Shown here in pieces: positions 7,619 through 15,729 of a stretch of 64,000 nt of DNA (position 1 is its first letter; every line of letters begins with the position of its first letter). The position numbers were made by a program, and so were the translations under genes. The stretch lies in the NCBI RefSeq assembly GCF_032484785.1, contig NZ_JAUETR010000001.1:3599501-3663500 (forward strand). Reading direction: 5' to 3'. The DNA is from Bradyrhizobium sp. SZCCHNS1050. Its GTDB lineage: Bacteria > Pseudomonadota > Alphaproteobacteria > Rhizobiales > Xanthobacteraceae. The notes beneath the pieces were generated by a model that saw only the letters and a program-made list of their open reading frames with translations, was not told the DNA's origin and ran no database searches.

Positions 7619-10150
7619 TCATCGTCGCGGCATCATCATGCCGGGCGGGGGGGCCGGTCTGACCCCCGGCATGCGCGGCGCAAATCGGCCGGTCGGCCGG
7701 CAGCGCGCGCCAAGCGGCCCCGGAATCCAACCGGGGGGGCAGACGATCGGGCGACCGACATCCGGCGCCCGCCGGTCCCGCGTCACCCCCGGCTTGCGTG
7801 CCACGCACACGCCGTCGGCATTGCGCCGCTCACCAGGTTGGCACGTCGTCGGCAGCTTCGGAATCACGGGGACGACCGTGGTGGACTTCTTCTCGATCGT
7901 CTTGGAGCACTGGCTTCGATCCTTTGGGTCGACCGGGGCCGCGCAGCACTCGCCGCTCGTCGTCAGATTCGCGGACGCGCAGCATTTGCTATTCGCAGTC
8001 GGCACGAAGCCCGAGGCGCAACACTGTGAAAGTCTCGGCAGCCAGTGCAGCGGTATGCATAGCGTGCCGTCGGGGCTCGCAATCTGGCCGGCCGGGCAGC
8101 ACTGTCCCTTCGACGTCGCCTGGCTCTTGAGACAGCACTTGCCGGCGATCTTCACATAGCCGGTTGCACAGCAGCTGGGGCATTTCCAGTCCGGGATTTT
8201 CGGCTTCAACGGATCGCACACGCCGTTCACCACGGTCGTCCCGCAGCAAAGTTGTTGGCCAATCGGGCCGGAATAGATCTGGCTGTTCTCGCAGCATTCA
8301 TTGTTCGGGCCGATCGCCGTCTGGTTGACGCCGCACATCGGCTTGCCGATATCAGTCGACGGATTGTTGTTCGAACAGATGCCCCCCGGCTGCAGGTCTT
8401 TGGGCGAGCAGCATTGGCCATTGACCAGAACATTGGGCGGGGCGCAGCTCGACGCGCAGCTCTTGGTCTTGATGATCCAGATCTGATTGGGCGGACAAAC
8501 CGATCCGTCCGAACCGCAGACATGGGTCTTGCAGGTCTGCAGACCCGGCGGCTTCGGCATGCCGGCGGGAGGCGGCGCGCCGGCTGGACGCGGCGCCAGC
8601 CGTATCCGTGCGGCTTCCCTTGTACACGCGCGCAAGATGGCGATATCTCCCATGTGCCCGCGAGCTGATAGATCGGGCGGCGCGTCGGCATAGTCGATGA
8701 AGTAGCTGAGCAGCGGTGGCTCATCGCCGCGGCGGATGCGCCAGATCGGATTCCCCTGCAGTCCGTCGATCGCAAGCGCGTCGTTCTGGCCGAGTTGAGC
8801 CACGAGCTTGGGATCGGTGGCGTTGCGCAATTGTTCGCCGGTGGTCCAGACGAAGCCGCCGCAGGAGGCCGGATTCATGGTCCCGCCCATGTCGTAGCTG
8901 TAGCCGATCGCGACGCCGCCATTGCCATTGCGGAAACGTTCGGGGAATCCCACCGCATATTCGTCCGGCAAGGGCTGCCAGATCGGCTGCCTGATCTCAG
9001 TGACACCGATCAGCGTATAGCGCAGCACGCGGCCGATCGACGGCGCGGACAATGCCTCGAAATCCTGCGCCCCGGTCGGAGCCGGCCGCTCGGCCAAAAA
9101 CATCCGTCCCTCATCGTCGAAAGTAATCCTGGAGATCTCGGTGGGACCGGCGGCGGGCGGTGCGACGACTTCGATTCTGGCGTCCGCACCGAACGAGCCG
9201 TTCGCGTTGAGCCCGACCGACCACACCCGCAAGCCCTCGGCGACCGCGTAGTAGAGCCGGCCGTCGCGAATGGCGAGGCCGAACACTCGCCGAACCGGTG
9301 CCGCGTAGCCCCAGGTCTCGGGCTGCGCGCTGTCGAATTGAGGACTCGTAATATCGACGCCTGGCCCGGCTGGCGCCGGCGCCGTTGGAAGTTCCGCGGC
9401 TGCGTTGCCGGCGACGCCGTGATCATAGACACCGAGGTCGACGCCGTTCGGGCCGAAGCGATGGATCAGCCCGGTCTCACGGTCGGCGACGAACAGAGAC
9501 TTGGTCGCCGGATCATAGGCCAATCCCCCGAGTGCCGCGCCCGAATTGGCCTTGTCGCCCGTGGTGACATTCGCGAACAGCGTCACCGCGCCGGTGGCGC
9601 CATTGATCTTCCAGATCGATCCCGGACCGCCGCCCGGCCCCCATTGTGCCGGCATGAAGGTCGCGCCGCTAGTCCCGAGCCTGACATGTTGCGGTCGACC
9701 TTCAGGTCCCGGCGCGACGATCGAGAGACCATAGGCGGATGTCGCCGCGACGTAAATGTTGGCGGGGGAACTGTCGTCCAGAGCGACGCCAAACACCTGC
9801 CCGATCGACTTCGCGCTGACAGTGAACGGCTTCGGCGCACCGACCAATTGCGCCTGGGGCGGACCGCCCATGCGTCTTAGATCGACGATGCGCAGCGACG
9901 GCCCTCCAGGATCGATGATGGTCCGAACGTCGGGATCCTGACCGGGCTCGATCTCGAACGGGCGAATAGCCCCGGAGAATCCGGTGACTGCAGCATCGCC
10001 GGGGGTGTAAACGCCGGGCGGCGTTTGCGCCGACGCGGGCCCCCCGAGTGCGAGAGGCAGGATCAGCAGCCAGGCGAGGCGCCGCATCGCACGGACGGCG
10101 GCTGTCAAGGACGTCTGTCGGCCGAGCTCAATCATGTCCGTCCGCCTCAT
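7619..10150 (-). CDS. Exported beta-propeller-like protein with cysteine-rich C-terminus
   Basis: An 843-aa protein that I cannot assign to a named family. The ATG at 10150 overlaps the upstream stop (ATGA), so I chose it; a second ATG at 10135 is possible. A signal peptide (LAWLLILPLALGGPASA) precedes about 490 residues with repeated beta-propeller-like strands (GLAYDPATKSLFVADR, VFGLAIRDGRLYYAV, ITFDDEGRMFLAER) reminiscent of NHL/SMP-30 blades. From about residue 537 the protein changes character. The last 307 residues hold 33 cysteines including nine CC pairs (for example NGQCC, AGKCC, GQCC, SGECC), and it ends in a Pro/Arg-rich tail. It is probably surface-exposed or secreted. The cysteine content and the DsbA gene downstream suggest disulfide-dependent folding. 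No catalytic motif is seen. Confidence 0.75.
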   Translation of the reverse strand: MRRTDMIELGRQTSLTAAVRAMRRLAWLLILPLALGGPASAQTPPGVYTPGDAAVTGFSGAIRPFEIEPGQDPDVRTIIDPGGPSLRIVDLRRMGGPPQAQLVGAPKPFTVSAKSIGQVFGVALDDSSPANIYVAATSAYGLSIVAPGPEGRPQHVRLGTSGATFMPAQWGPGGGPGSIWKINGATGAVTLFANVTTGDKANSGAALGGLAYDPATKSLFVADRETGLIHRFGPNGVDLGVYDHGVAGNAAAELPTAPAPAGPGVDITSPQFDSAQPETWGYAAPVRRVFGLAIRDGRLYYAVAEGLRVWSVGLNANGSFGADARIEVVAPPAAGPTEISRITFDDEGRMFLAERPAPTGAQDFEALSAPSIGRVLRYTLIGVTEIRQPIWQPLPDEYAVGFPERFRNGNGGVAIGYSYDMGGTMNPASCGGFVWTTGEQLRNATDPKLVAQLGQNDALAIDGLQGNPIWRIRRGDEPPLLSYFIDYADAPPDLSARGHMGDIAILRACTREAARIRLAPRPAGAPPPAGMPKPPGLQTCKTHVCGSDGSVCPPNQIWIIKTKSCASSCAPPNVLVNGQCCSPKDLQPGGICSNNNPSTDIGKPMCGVNQTAIGPNNECCENSQIYSGPIGQQLCCGTTVVNGVCDPLKPKIPDWKCPSCCATGYVKIAGKCCLKSQATSKGQCCPAGQIASPDGTLCIPLHWLPRLSQCCASGFVPTANSKCCASANLTTSGECCAAPVDPKDRSQCSKTIEKKSTTVVPVIPKLPTTCQPGERRNADGVCVARKPGVTRDRRAPDVGRPIVCPPGWIPGPLGARCRPTGRFAPRMPGVRPAPPPGMMMPRR

Positions 10151-11331
10151 TTCGGCTGCTTGGGCCGCGGCTCGCAGGAGCCGGTCTTGACGTTGGGCAC
10201 GGTGTCCGGCGGGCAACATTCTCCACAATTGGTCATCTGCGCGGGATTGCAGCAGCTTCCGTCAAAGGCCATTCCCTGGCTCTTGTCGGAGCAGGGCGTG
10301 ACACAGGGGCTGTTCTTGTCGCCGCCGAGTCTTGTCTGTCCGGCCGGGCAGGCCGCGGGCGGACACATGCCGTAGGGCGCAAAGCCGAAGACCGCCACCT
10401 GGTTGGTGTCGTCGCACAGGCACTCGGAGAGCCCGTTCGACTTCAACACGCCGGGATGGGTGTCCTTCGGGCAATCGCACGAGAACACGTACTTGCTATC
10501 GCCGGATCCGGGGTTGGGGACCTGTTGCCAGTGCGGCACCATCGGTTTCGGACAGGTGCAGTAACTGCTCCCTGTGTGGCAGGCGTAGGCGCCGGGATCC
10601 GTGACCACCAGCGTCCCGTCACCGGTTTCCACCATGCCCACGCCATATCGATCGTATTGATCCTGATAGACGCCTTTGCTGGAAGGGCTGAAGATCGAGC
10701 CGGGACCGCCGATGCCTTGACATTCCGGGTACCTCCACCACTCCATGTAAGGTACTTTTTCGCACGTCGCGTTGATCGCGGCGCATGTGGCTTGAGCAGG
10801 CGGAAGGACCTCGCAATCGCCGCAGGACTGCATGCCAAGCTCTTCCTGCCCCCAGCACAACACCTCCTGAAGACATGAGCCGATTTCGGAACCCAATCCA
10901 ACGGTGCTCTGCTCGCTCTTGCAGGCGCATTTCACGACGTCTGCGGCCGCGCCAATGGCTGCGAGCTCCTTGGAAAGATCGCCGAGAACATTTTCTGCGA
11001 TCGCGTTGCCAAAGATCGTGTTCAGCTTGCTGACGACTTGGTCGGCGTCGCCCTGCGCCTCTGCGCAGAATTGATTGACCAGGGCTTGCCCTTTCCCCGT
11101 GTCCGACCCTGACAAGGCGACGCCGCTGAGTGCTGCGGTCAGTGCAATCGCTGCGTAGCGGCTTGCGTCATTCTCATAGACCGACTTGCACACATATGCG
11201 GCGGACAGCGTCCCGATAAAGGCATCCGCGATGTCTTCTGGACTGCAGCCCGCTCGCGCCGGCGACGCTAGTAGAATCATCGCGGCGACGATGGCCGCTC
11301 CTTGAACCCGCCAGCGTCCTGCGCACACCAT
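10147..11331 (-). CDS. Exported cysteine-rich protein of unknown function
   Basis: A 394-aa protein, first gene of the three-gene minus-strand unit. The N-terminus is a signal peptide (GAAIVAAMILLASPARA, then GC). The start could be the ATG at 11331 or the later ATG at 11280; the first gives a conventional n-region. The mature chain contains 29 cysteines. The first half is helical and Ala-rich. The second half has spaced C-x-C and CC motifs (YCTCPKP, FSCDCPKD, ECLCDD, GSCCNPAQ, CGECCPPD) like those at the end of the next gene's product. The TGA overlaps the next ATG by four bases, so the two proteins are translationally coupled and probably work together. I do not recognise the family. Residue -3 before GC is Arg, so it is not a lipoprotein. 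Confidence 0.75.
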   Translation of the reverse strand: MVCAGRWRVQGAAIVAAMILLASPARAGCSPEDIADAFIGTLSAAYVCKSVYENDASRYAAIALTAALSGVALSGSDTGKGQALVNQFCAEAQGDADQVVSKLNTIFGNAIAENVLGDLSKELAAIGAAADVVKCACKSEQSTVGLGSEIGSCLQEVLCWGQEELGMQSCGDCEVLPPAQATCAAINATCEKVPYMEWWRYPECQGIGGPGSIFSPSSKGVYQDQYDRYGVGMVETGDGTLVVTDPGAYACHTGSSYCTCPKPMVPHWQQVPNPGSGDSKYVFSCDCPKDTHPGVLKSNGLSECLCDDTNQVAVFGFAPYGMCPPAACPAGQTRLGGDKNSPCVTPCSDKSQGMAFDGSCCNPAQMTNCGECCPPDTVPNVKTGSCEPRPKQPK

Positions 11332-11541
11332 GGTCCGCCCCTCTGTCGCATCAACGTGGGCGTTCTTCTCAATTCCAGCCTTGCGCTAGATCAACAGAGG
11401 CGATGGCAATCGCGCCATCAACCGACTGCGCCAACCGGCGCCATCAGGATCGACACCTCATCACCGCACGACCGCCATTCTGCAAAGCTGCTCGTCGTGC
11501 CCGCCGCTCATCGACCGGCCACGGTGGAAAGCGCCTCCGCA

Positions 11542-11656
11542 CCAGTCCTGCCCACCATGCGCGGCTTCCTCCCTTGGAAGCTTTCGGACGCCGGCCGCCC
11601 GAACATGCCGCGCCGTCAATCGTGCGGCCGGCATCCGAAACCCTTCACAGAAGCGG
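11542..11656 (+). repeat. Interspersed repeat B, copy 2
   Basis: A 115-bp block that differs from 6548-6662 at about seven positions, in the same orientation. It lies about 210 bases upstream of the first cysteine-rich gene, on the far side of the island from copy 1. The bases between the gene start and this repeat (11332-11541) and between it and repeat A (11657-11777) show no gene. The promoter of the cysteine-rich/DsbA operon should lie in the first of these, but I see no clear -35/-10 pair. Confidence 0.88.
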
Positions 11657-11777
11657 CAATCGTCTGCCGGGCCACGAATCGGTCACTATACTCTCGAGAT
11701 CGGGCGAATTACCAAAAGCGCCGACAGTCAGAATCTCAGCTCTCTTGGGCTGCGGCGAGAACCCACGCGATTGCGGG

Positions 11778-12220
11778 TGATTTGGCCGACGGGCGCGGTC
11801 CGCGAACGCCTGTCCAGTCCTCTCGCGAAAAATATTCATCTTTCTTTTTTTCGGAAATCGTGCATACTCCGCCCCGTCCTGCCCCACGAGAGGGACGTAC
11901 GCGTCGTCACGGACGTCGGGTGCGGGATGCGATGGCCGCGATGATGTTGCAGTGTGCATGTGCGCACCGACGAACGGCGTCATGCGGACGACGAAGTCGT
12001 GTGGTCCTGGCGCCCCGATGCTGGCGTCAAGGTCGCGGGAGCCGATGAGGCCTGCGGCCGACAGGGGCAAGAAAGCCGGTCCCTGGGGAGATCACGAAGT
12101 AAGTCGCAAAACATCGCGCAGGGAAGGCCGGATGTTCGGCCCGTACCTGTGGTGACTACCGCGTGCTTGTTGCACGCAACCACGGGTGCGGTCGGCACCC
12201 GGCCTTCCCTGCGCCCTCTC
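11778..12220 (+). repeat. Interspersed repeat A, full-length copy with structured 3' end
   Basis: About 440 bp, matching the reverse complement of 59254-59682 over its whole length and 6250-6378 over its first 130 bases. It has an A/T core near its 5' end (GAAAAATATTCATC) and a highly structured 3' end. A perfect 16-bp inverted repeat (12116-12131 with 12199-12214) encloses two small hairpins. These are GCGTGC-ttgtt-GCACGC (12161-12177) and GGGTGC-ggtcg-GCACCC (12184-12200). No transposase is present, so it looks like a non-autonomous element or a structured RNA/DNA repeat. Open frames within it are not supported as genes. Confidence 0.85.
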
Positions 12221-12353
12221 ATGTTGCCGAGGGCGGATGATTGCAGCAGGACTCGGACCGATGCGGCCGCGAGAATGCGGATGCTTGCCCTGCTGTTTGG
12301 CGCGGCCTGTTGCTGTTTGATAGGTATATCGGACTCTTGCGCCGCTCTCTCCG

Positions 12354-12430
12354 CGTCATTGCGAGCGCAGCGAAACAATCCAGAGTCGTGGGCGGGCCTC
12401 TGGATTGCTTCGCTTACGATCGCAATGACG
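12354..12430. repeat. Palindromic repeat (CGTCATTGCGAGCG family)
   Basis: An imperfect palindrome of 77 bp. The left arm CGTCATTGCGAGCGCAGCGA pairs with the right arm ending CGATCGCAATGACG, and CAATCCAGAG pairs with CTCTGGATTG. It sits between repeat A and the NlpC/P60 gene. Such palindromes are typical dispersed extragenic repeats of bradyrhizobia and related genera (general knowledge). It could act as a transcriptional stop for the convergent side, but there is no T tract. Confidence 0.8.
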
Positions 12431-12490
12431 GAGGAGGGAGCCTGCGTCTCAAAACCTCATCGGGAGGACGCGCCAGCGCGATGAGGCGAG

Positions 12491-13330
12491 TCAATCCAGC
12501 CGCTTGATCGCGAGCACATCGCTCCCGCTCGCCTTGATACGGGCAATCGCTTCGCCGATCGGCTCGATCTGCGTGGCCATATGAAACGCGTTGGCGTGGA
12601 CGATCGTGTCAGCATCGCGCACGATGGCGACGTGGCCCTTCCAGAACATCAGATCGCCGCGGCGAAGCGGCTCTCCCCCGTCGAGCAAGCGCCCCAGCGC
12701 GGCGAGCTGCATGTCGCTGTCGCGCGGGCACGGCACACCCGCAGCATTCAACGGCACCTGCACCAGGCCCGAGCAGTCGATGCCGAGGCTGCTTTTGCCG
12801 CCCCACAGATAGGGCGTGCCGACAAAGCGCTCGGCGACTGCGACGAAATCGGACTCGACATGGTCGAGACCGACGACATGCTGCTTCGGCACGAACCAGC
12901 CCTCGGCCGTCACGACGAAGCTCGACTCCTCGCGGACCACCGCGACAGCGGACCCCATCGGCAGCGTCGCGACCGGCGGCAGCTTGATCGACGGACCCGG
13001 GAACGCGAAGCTGCGCAGCGCGCTGATCTTGTGCGTTGGCGCCGCAGCCGGCGTTGCCAGCGCCGCCTCCGGCAGCCAGCCGACATACTGATCGGCTGCA
13101 AGCTGGCCCCAGGCCCAGCCCTCGCCATTGCGGTCGTAGACCGTGACGCGCTCGCCCTTCAGCGCCTGCGTCGCCAGCTCGGCGCCGGAATATGGCTGCT
13201 GGCGCGCCGGCGCGATCGGATCGATGACCACGAGCGCCTCGCCCTCGACGAAGCGCTGAGCGGTCACCTGTCCCCTGAGATGCTTGGCCGCGATGTCGCC
13301 GCGCGCGGGCGTGAGGCGCGGATCAGGCAT
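12491..13330 (-). CDS. NlpC/P60-family cell-wall peptidase (C40)
   Basis: A 279-aa protein with an N-terminal SH3-like bacterial region (about residues 25-150; TVYDRNGEGWAWGQL, VVTAEGWFVPKQHV) and a C-terminal NlpC/P60 domain. The catalytic Cys is in GIDCSGLVQ and the His in KGHVAIV, with a following HANAFHM segment. The family cleaves gamma-D-glutamyl-diaminopimelate or related peptidoglycan peptide bonds, often in murein-peptide recycling. No signal peptide is seen, so it is likely cytoplasmic and acts on imported muropeptides. Its start overlaps the 3' end of the aminopeptidase gene by 8 bases. That pairing with an M17 peptidase fits peptide breakdown and is a common alphaproteobacterial arrangement. 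Confidence 0.9.
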   Translation of the reverse strand: MPDPRLTPARGDIAAKHLRGQVTAQRFVEGEALVVIDPIAPARQQPYSGAELATQALKGERVTVYDRNGEGWAWGQLAADQYVGWLPEAALATPAAAPTHKISALRSFAFPGPSIKLPPVATLPMGSAVAVVREESSFVVTAEGWFVPKQHVVGLDHVESDFVAVAERFVGTPYLWGGKSSLGIDCSGLVQVPLNAAGVPCPRDSDMQLAALGRLLDGGEPLRRGDLMFWKGHVAIVRDADTIVHANAFHMATQIEPIGEAIARIKASGSDVLAIKRLD

Positions 13331-14705
13331 AGCGCTCGCTCAGCAGCTTATAGAGCGCGCGCGCGGCCTGGCACTCGCCGCCTTCGGGCCGGCCCGGCTT
13401 GGCGGACGGCGTCCAGGCGAAGATGTCGAGATGCAGCCAGCTCTTCGCGTGCTCGACGAAGCGCTGCAGGAACAGCGCGCAGGTGATCGAGCCGGCGAAG
13501 CCGCCCGAGGGCGCGTTGTTGAGGGTCGCGACCTTGGAGTCGAGCCACGAGTCGTAGGGCGCCCATAGCGGCATCCGCCACAGCGGATCGTTCTCGGCGG
13601 CCGCGCAGCGCGCGACGTCCGCGGCGAGCGCCTCGTCCTGGGTGTAGAACGGCGGCAGGTCGGGACCGAGTGCGACGCGCGCGGCGCCGGTCAGCGTGCC
13701 CATGTCGATCAGCAGGTCCGGCTTGTCCTCGTCGGCCAGCGCCAGCGCGTCAGCCAGGACCAGCCGGCCCTCGGCATCGGTATTGCCGATCTCGACCGTG
13801 ATGCCCTTGCGCGAGGGAAACACGTCGAGCGGACGGAAGGCGTTGCCGGCGACCGCGTTCTCGACCGCTGGAATCAGTACGCGCAGATGCAGCTTGAGCT
13901 TGGCATCCATCACCATCTGCGCCAGCGCCAGCACGTTGGCGGCGCCGCCCATGTCCTTCTTCATCAGGAGCATGCTGCTCGACGGCTTCAGGTCGAGCCC
14001 GCCGGTATCGAAGCAGACGCCCTTGCCGACCAGGGTCACCTTGGGATGCGATGGATCGCCCCAGACGAGCTCGATCAGGCGCGGCGCGCGGGTCGAGGCG
14101 CGACCGACGGCATGGATCAGCGGATGGCTCTGGCGCAGCAGATCGTCGCCGACTATGCTGGTGAAGCGCGCGCCGAAGCGGTCGGCGACCTGCTCCGCCG
14201 CGGCCTCGAGCTCCTCGGGTCCCATGTCGTTGGACGGCGTGTTGACGAGGTCGCGCGCCAATGTCGCCGCGTCGGCAAGGCGGTTCAGCTCGGCGGCGTC
14301 GACGCCATCGGGCGGAACGAGGCGGACCTCCGGCGTCTCGGTCTTGCGGTAGCGGCCGAAGCGGTAGCTGCCGAGCGCAAAGGCGAGCGCGGCGAGCCGT
14401 GCATCGTGCGGCGCATTGGCGAAGCGGTAGGTGCCGGCGGGCAGCAGGCCGGGCAGGGCGCCCGGCCGGAACAGGTCACGGTGCTTGGCGTCGTCGTCCT
14501 CGAGGCCGAACAGCACCCGCGCGATGTGGCCGTCGGCGGTGGGCAACGCCAGATAGCTGCCGGGCTTGGCGGCGTAGACGTTGGCCTCGGCGAAGTTGCG
14601 TGCTTCAGCCGACAGGCTCTCCTTGATCCCCGGCCAGCTCGCCTTCGTTACGAAGGTGATCGGGATGGCGGACGTTGTGGAGGCGGTCTCGAACATCGAC
14701 GGCAT
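13323..14705 (-). CDS. Leucyl aminopeptidase family protein (M17)
   Basis: A 460-aa di-metal aminopeptidase. The M17 fingerprint NTDAEGRL is present, as are the metal-binding KGVCFDTGGLDLKP and KKDMGGAA segments. The N-terminal domain is about 150 residues and less conserved. I chose ATG 14705 (MPSMFETAS), with AGGGA about 10 bases upstream; ATG 14696 is an alternative, and the longer reading from 14768 adds a low-complexity leader. The enzyme releases N-terminal residues from peptides in the cytoplasm. It is the first gene of a two-gene unit with the NlpC/P60 hydrolase. It is divergent from the TPR lipoprotein gene, with a 193-bp gap. Confidence 0.92.
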   Translation of the reverse strand: MPSMFETASTTSAIPITFVTKASWPGIKESLSAEARNFAEANVYAAKPGSYLALPTADGHIARVLFGLEDDDAKHRDLFRPGALPGLLPAGTYRFANAPHDARLAALAFALGSYRFGRYRKTETPEVRLVPPDGVDAAELNRLADAATLARDLVNTPSNDMGPEELEAAAEQVADRFGARFTSIVGDDLLRQSHPLIHAVGRASTRAPRLIELVWGDPSHPKVTLVGKGVCFDTGGLDLKPSSSMLLMKKDMGGAANVLALAQMVMDAKLKLHLRVLIPAVENAVAGNAFRPLDVFPSRKGITVEIGNTDAEGRLVLADALALADEDKPDLLIDMGTLTGAARVALGPDLPPFYTQDEALAADVARCAAAENDPLWRMPLWAPYDSWLDSKVATLNNAPSGGFAGSITCALFLQRFVEHAKSWLHLDIFAWTPSAKPGRPEGGECQAARALYKLLSERYA

Positions 14706-14830
14706 GCCTAATGGTTCCCTAACTGGCGCGCGGCAGCCAGACTTCGCAGAGTTTGAAGGCCGCTGCAATCACGCCGGCCGCCTAGCCCGCAAACCGACGC
14801 GGATGTGACGATGGCGCCGTGGCCGCGCCA

Positions 14831-14846
14831 TTAACCGGCTGTTAGC
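14831..14846 (+). promoter_or_regulatory. Candidate CtrA box upstream of the TPR lipoprotein gene
   Basis: TTAAC-CGGCTG-TTAGC matches the alphaproteobacterial CtrA consensus TTAAC-N6-TTAAC with one mismatch. A further GTTAAC follows at 14848. It lies about 55 bases upstream of the tadD-like start, a plausible position for cell-cycle control of pilus genes as described in Caulobacter. A single site read by eye is weak evidence. Confidence 0.3.
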
Positions 14847-14898
14847 GTTAACAGTTTATTGCTGGCGCGTTCAATTCGCTCGTTCGAGTCCACGTGAC

Positions 14899-15705
14899 AT
14901 GCGTCAACCGCCTTTCATTCCCCGGCTGCTTGCGTCCGTTGTCCTCACCGCGCTCGTCGCTGCGGGCCTCGGCGGCTGCCAGACCATGTCCGACGTCACG
15001 GGCTCGCTGCGCGGTCGGGCCGAGCCGCCGCCGCCCGCGACCCCGCAGCGCGCGGTCGAGGTGTATGGCGAGCGCTACCGCGCCAACCCCAAGGATGCGG
15101 CCATCGCAGTCGCCTACGGCCAGGCGCTGCGCAACAACGGCCAGCGCGAGCAGGCGGTTGCGGTGCTGGAGCAGGCGACGCTCGCCAACGCCGGCAACAA
15201 GACCGTGCTCGCGGCCTATGGCCGAGCGCTGGCCGACAACGGCAATTTCAAGCTCGCCTTCGACGTGCTGTCGCGCGCGCACTCGCCGGACAATCCCGAT
15301 TGGAAGCTGCTGTCGGTGCAGGGCACGGTGCTTGACCAGATGGGCCGCCACGAGGAGGCGCGGCGCTATTACGATAGCGCGCTGAAGATCGTGCCCGGCG
15401 AGCCCTCGGTGCTGTCCAATCTCGGCCTGTCCTACATGCTGACGCGGGAGCTGCCGAAGGCCGAGGAGGTGCTGCGGCAGGCCTACGGCTCGCAGGGGGC
15501 GGACGCGCGGGTGCGCCAGAACCTCGCGCTCGTCGTTGGCCTGCAGGGACGCTTCGCGGAGGCCGAGCAGATCGCACGGGCCGATCTGCCGCCGGACGAG
15601 GCCGCCGCCAACGTCGCCTATCTCAAGCAGATGATTCAGGGGCAGAGCCAGGGCAAAGGCAAGGCGCGCAATGCGCCGATCGCCGCGCTCAACCAGCCGG
15701 ACTGA
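14899..15705 (+). CDS. tadD: TPR lipoprotein, TadD-like
   Basis: A 268-aa protein with a lipoprotein signal peptide (SVVLTALVAAGLGGC, lipobox LGGC at about residue 27) and at least five TPR-like helical pairs. Examples are AIAVAYGQALRNNGQREQAV, VLAAYGRALADNGNFKLAF and VLDQMGRHEEARRYYDSAL. TadD is the predicted outer-membrane-associated TPR lipoprotein that helps assemble or target the CpaC secretin of Flp pili. It is placed 1.3 kb from tadC but on the opposite strand, separated by an M20 gene. The role is inferred from fold and location; generic TPR lipoproteins look similar. Confidence 0.75.
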   Translation: MRQPPFIPRLLASVVLTALVAAGLGGCQTMSDVTGSLRGRAEPPPPATPQRAVEVYGERYRANPKDAAIAVAYGQALRNNGQREQAVAVLEQATLANAGNKTVLAAYGRALADNGNFKLAFDVLSRAHSPDNPDWKLLSVQGTVLDQMGRHEEARRYYDSALKIVPGEPSVLSNLGLSYMLTRELPKAEEVLRQAYGSQGADARVRQNLALVVGLQGRFAEAEQIARADLPPDEAAANVAYLKQMIQGQSQGKGKARNAPIAALNQPD

Positions 15706-15729
15706 CGACGTGCCTCGCTGATGACCCGC

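Noticed and set aside
10147..11331. Lipoprotein or metallothionein for the cysteine-rich 394-aa protein
   Set aside because: The lipobox position before the Cys is Arg-Ala-Gly, not acceptable. The chain is far longer and less repetitive than a metallothionein.
11302..12048. 248-codon plus-strand open frame
   Set aside because: It crosses repeats B and A and has no codon bias or recognisable domain.
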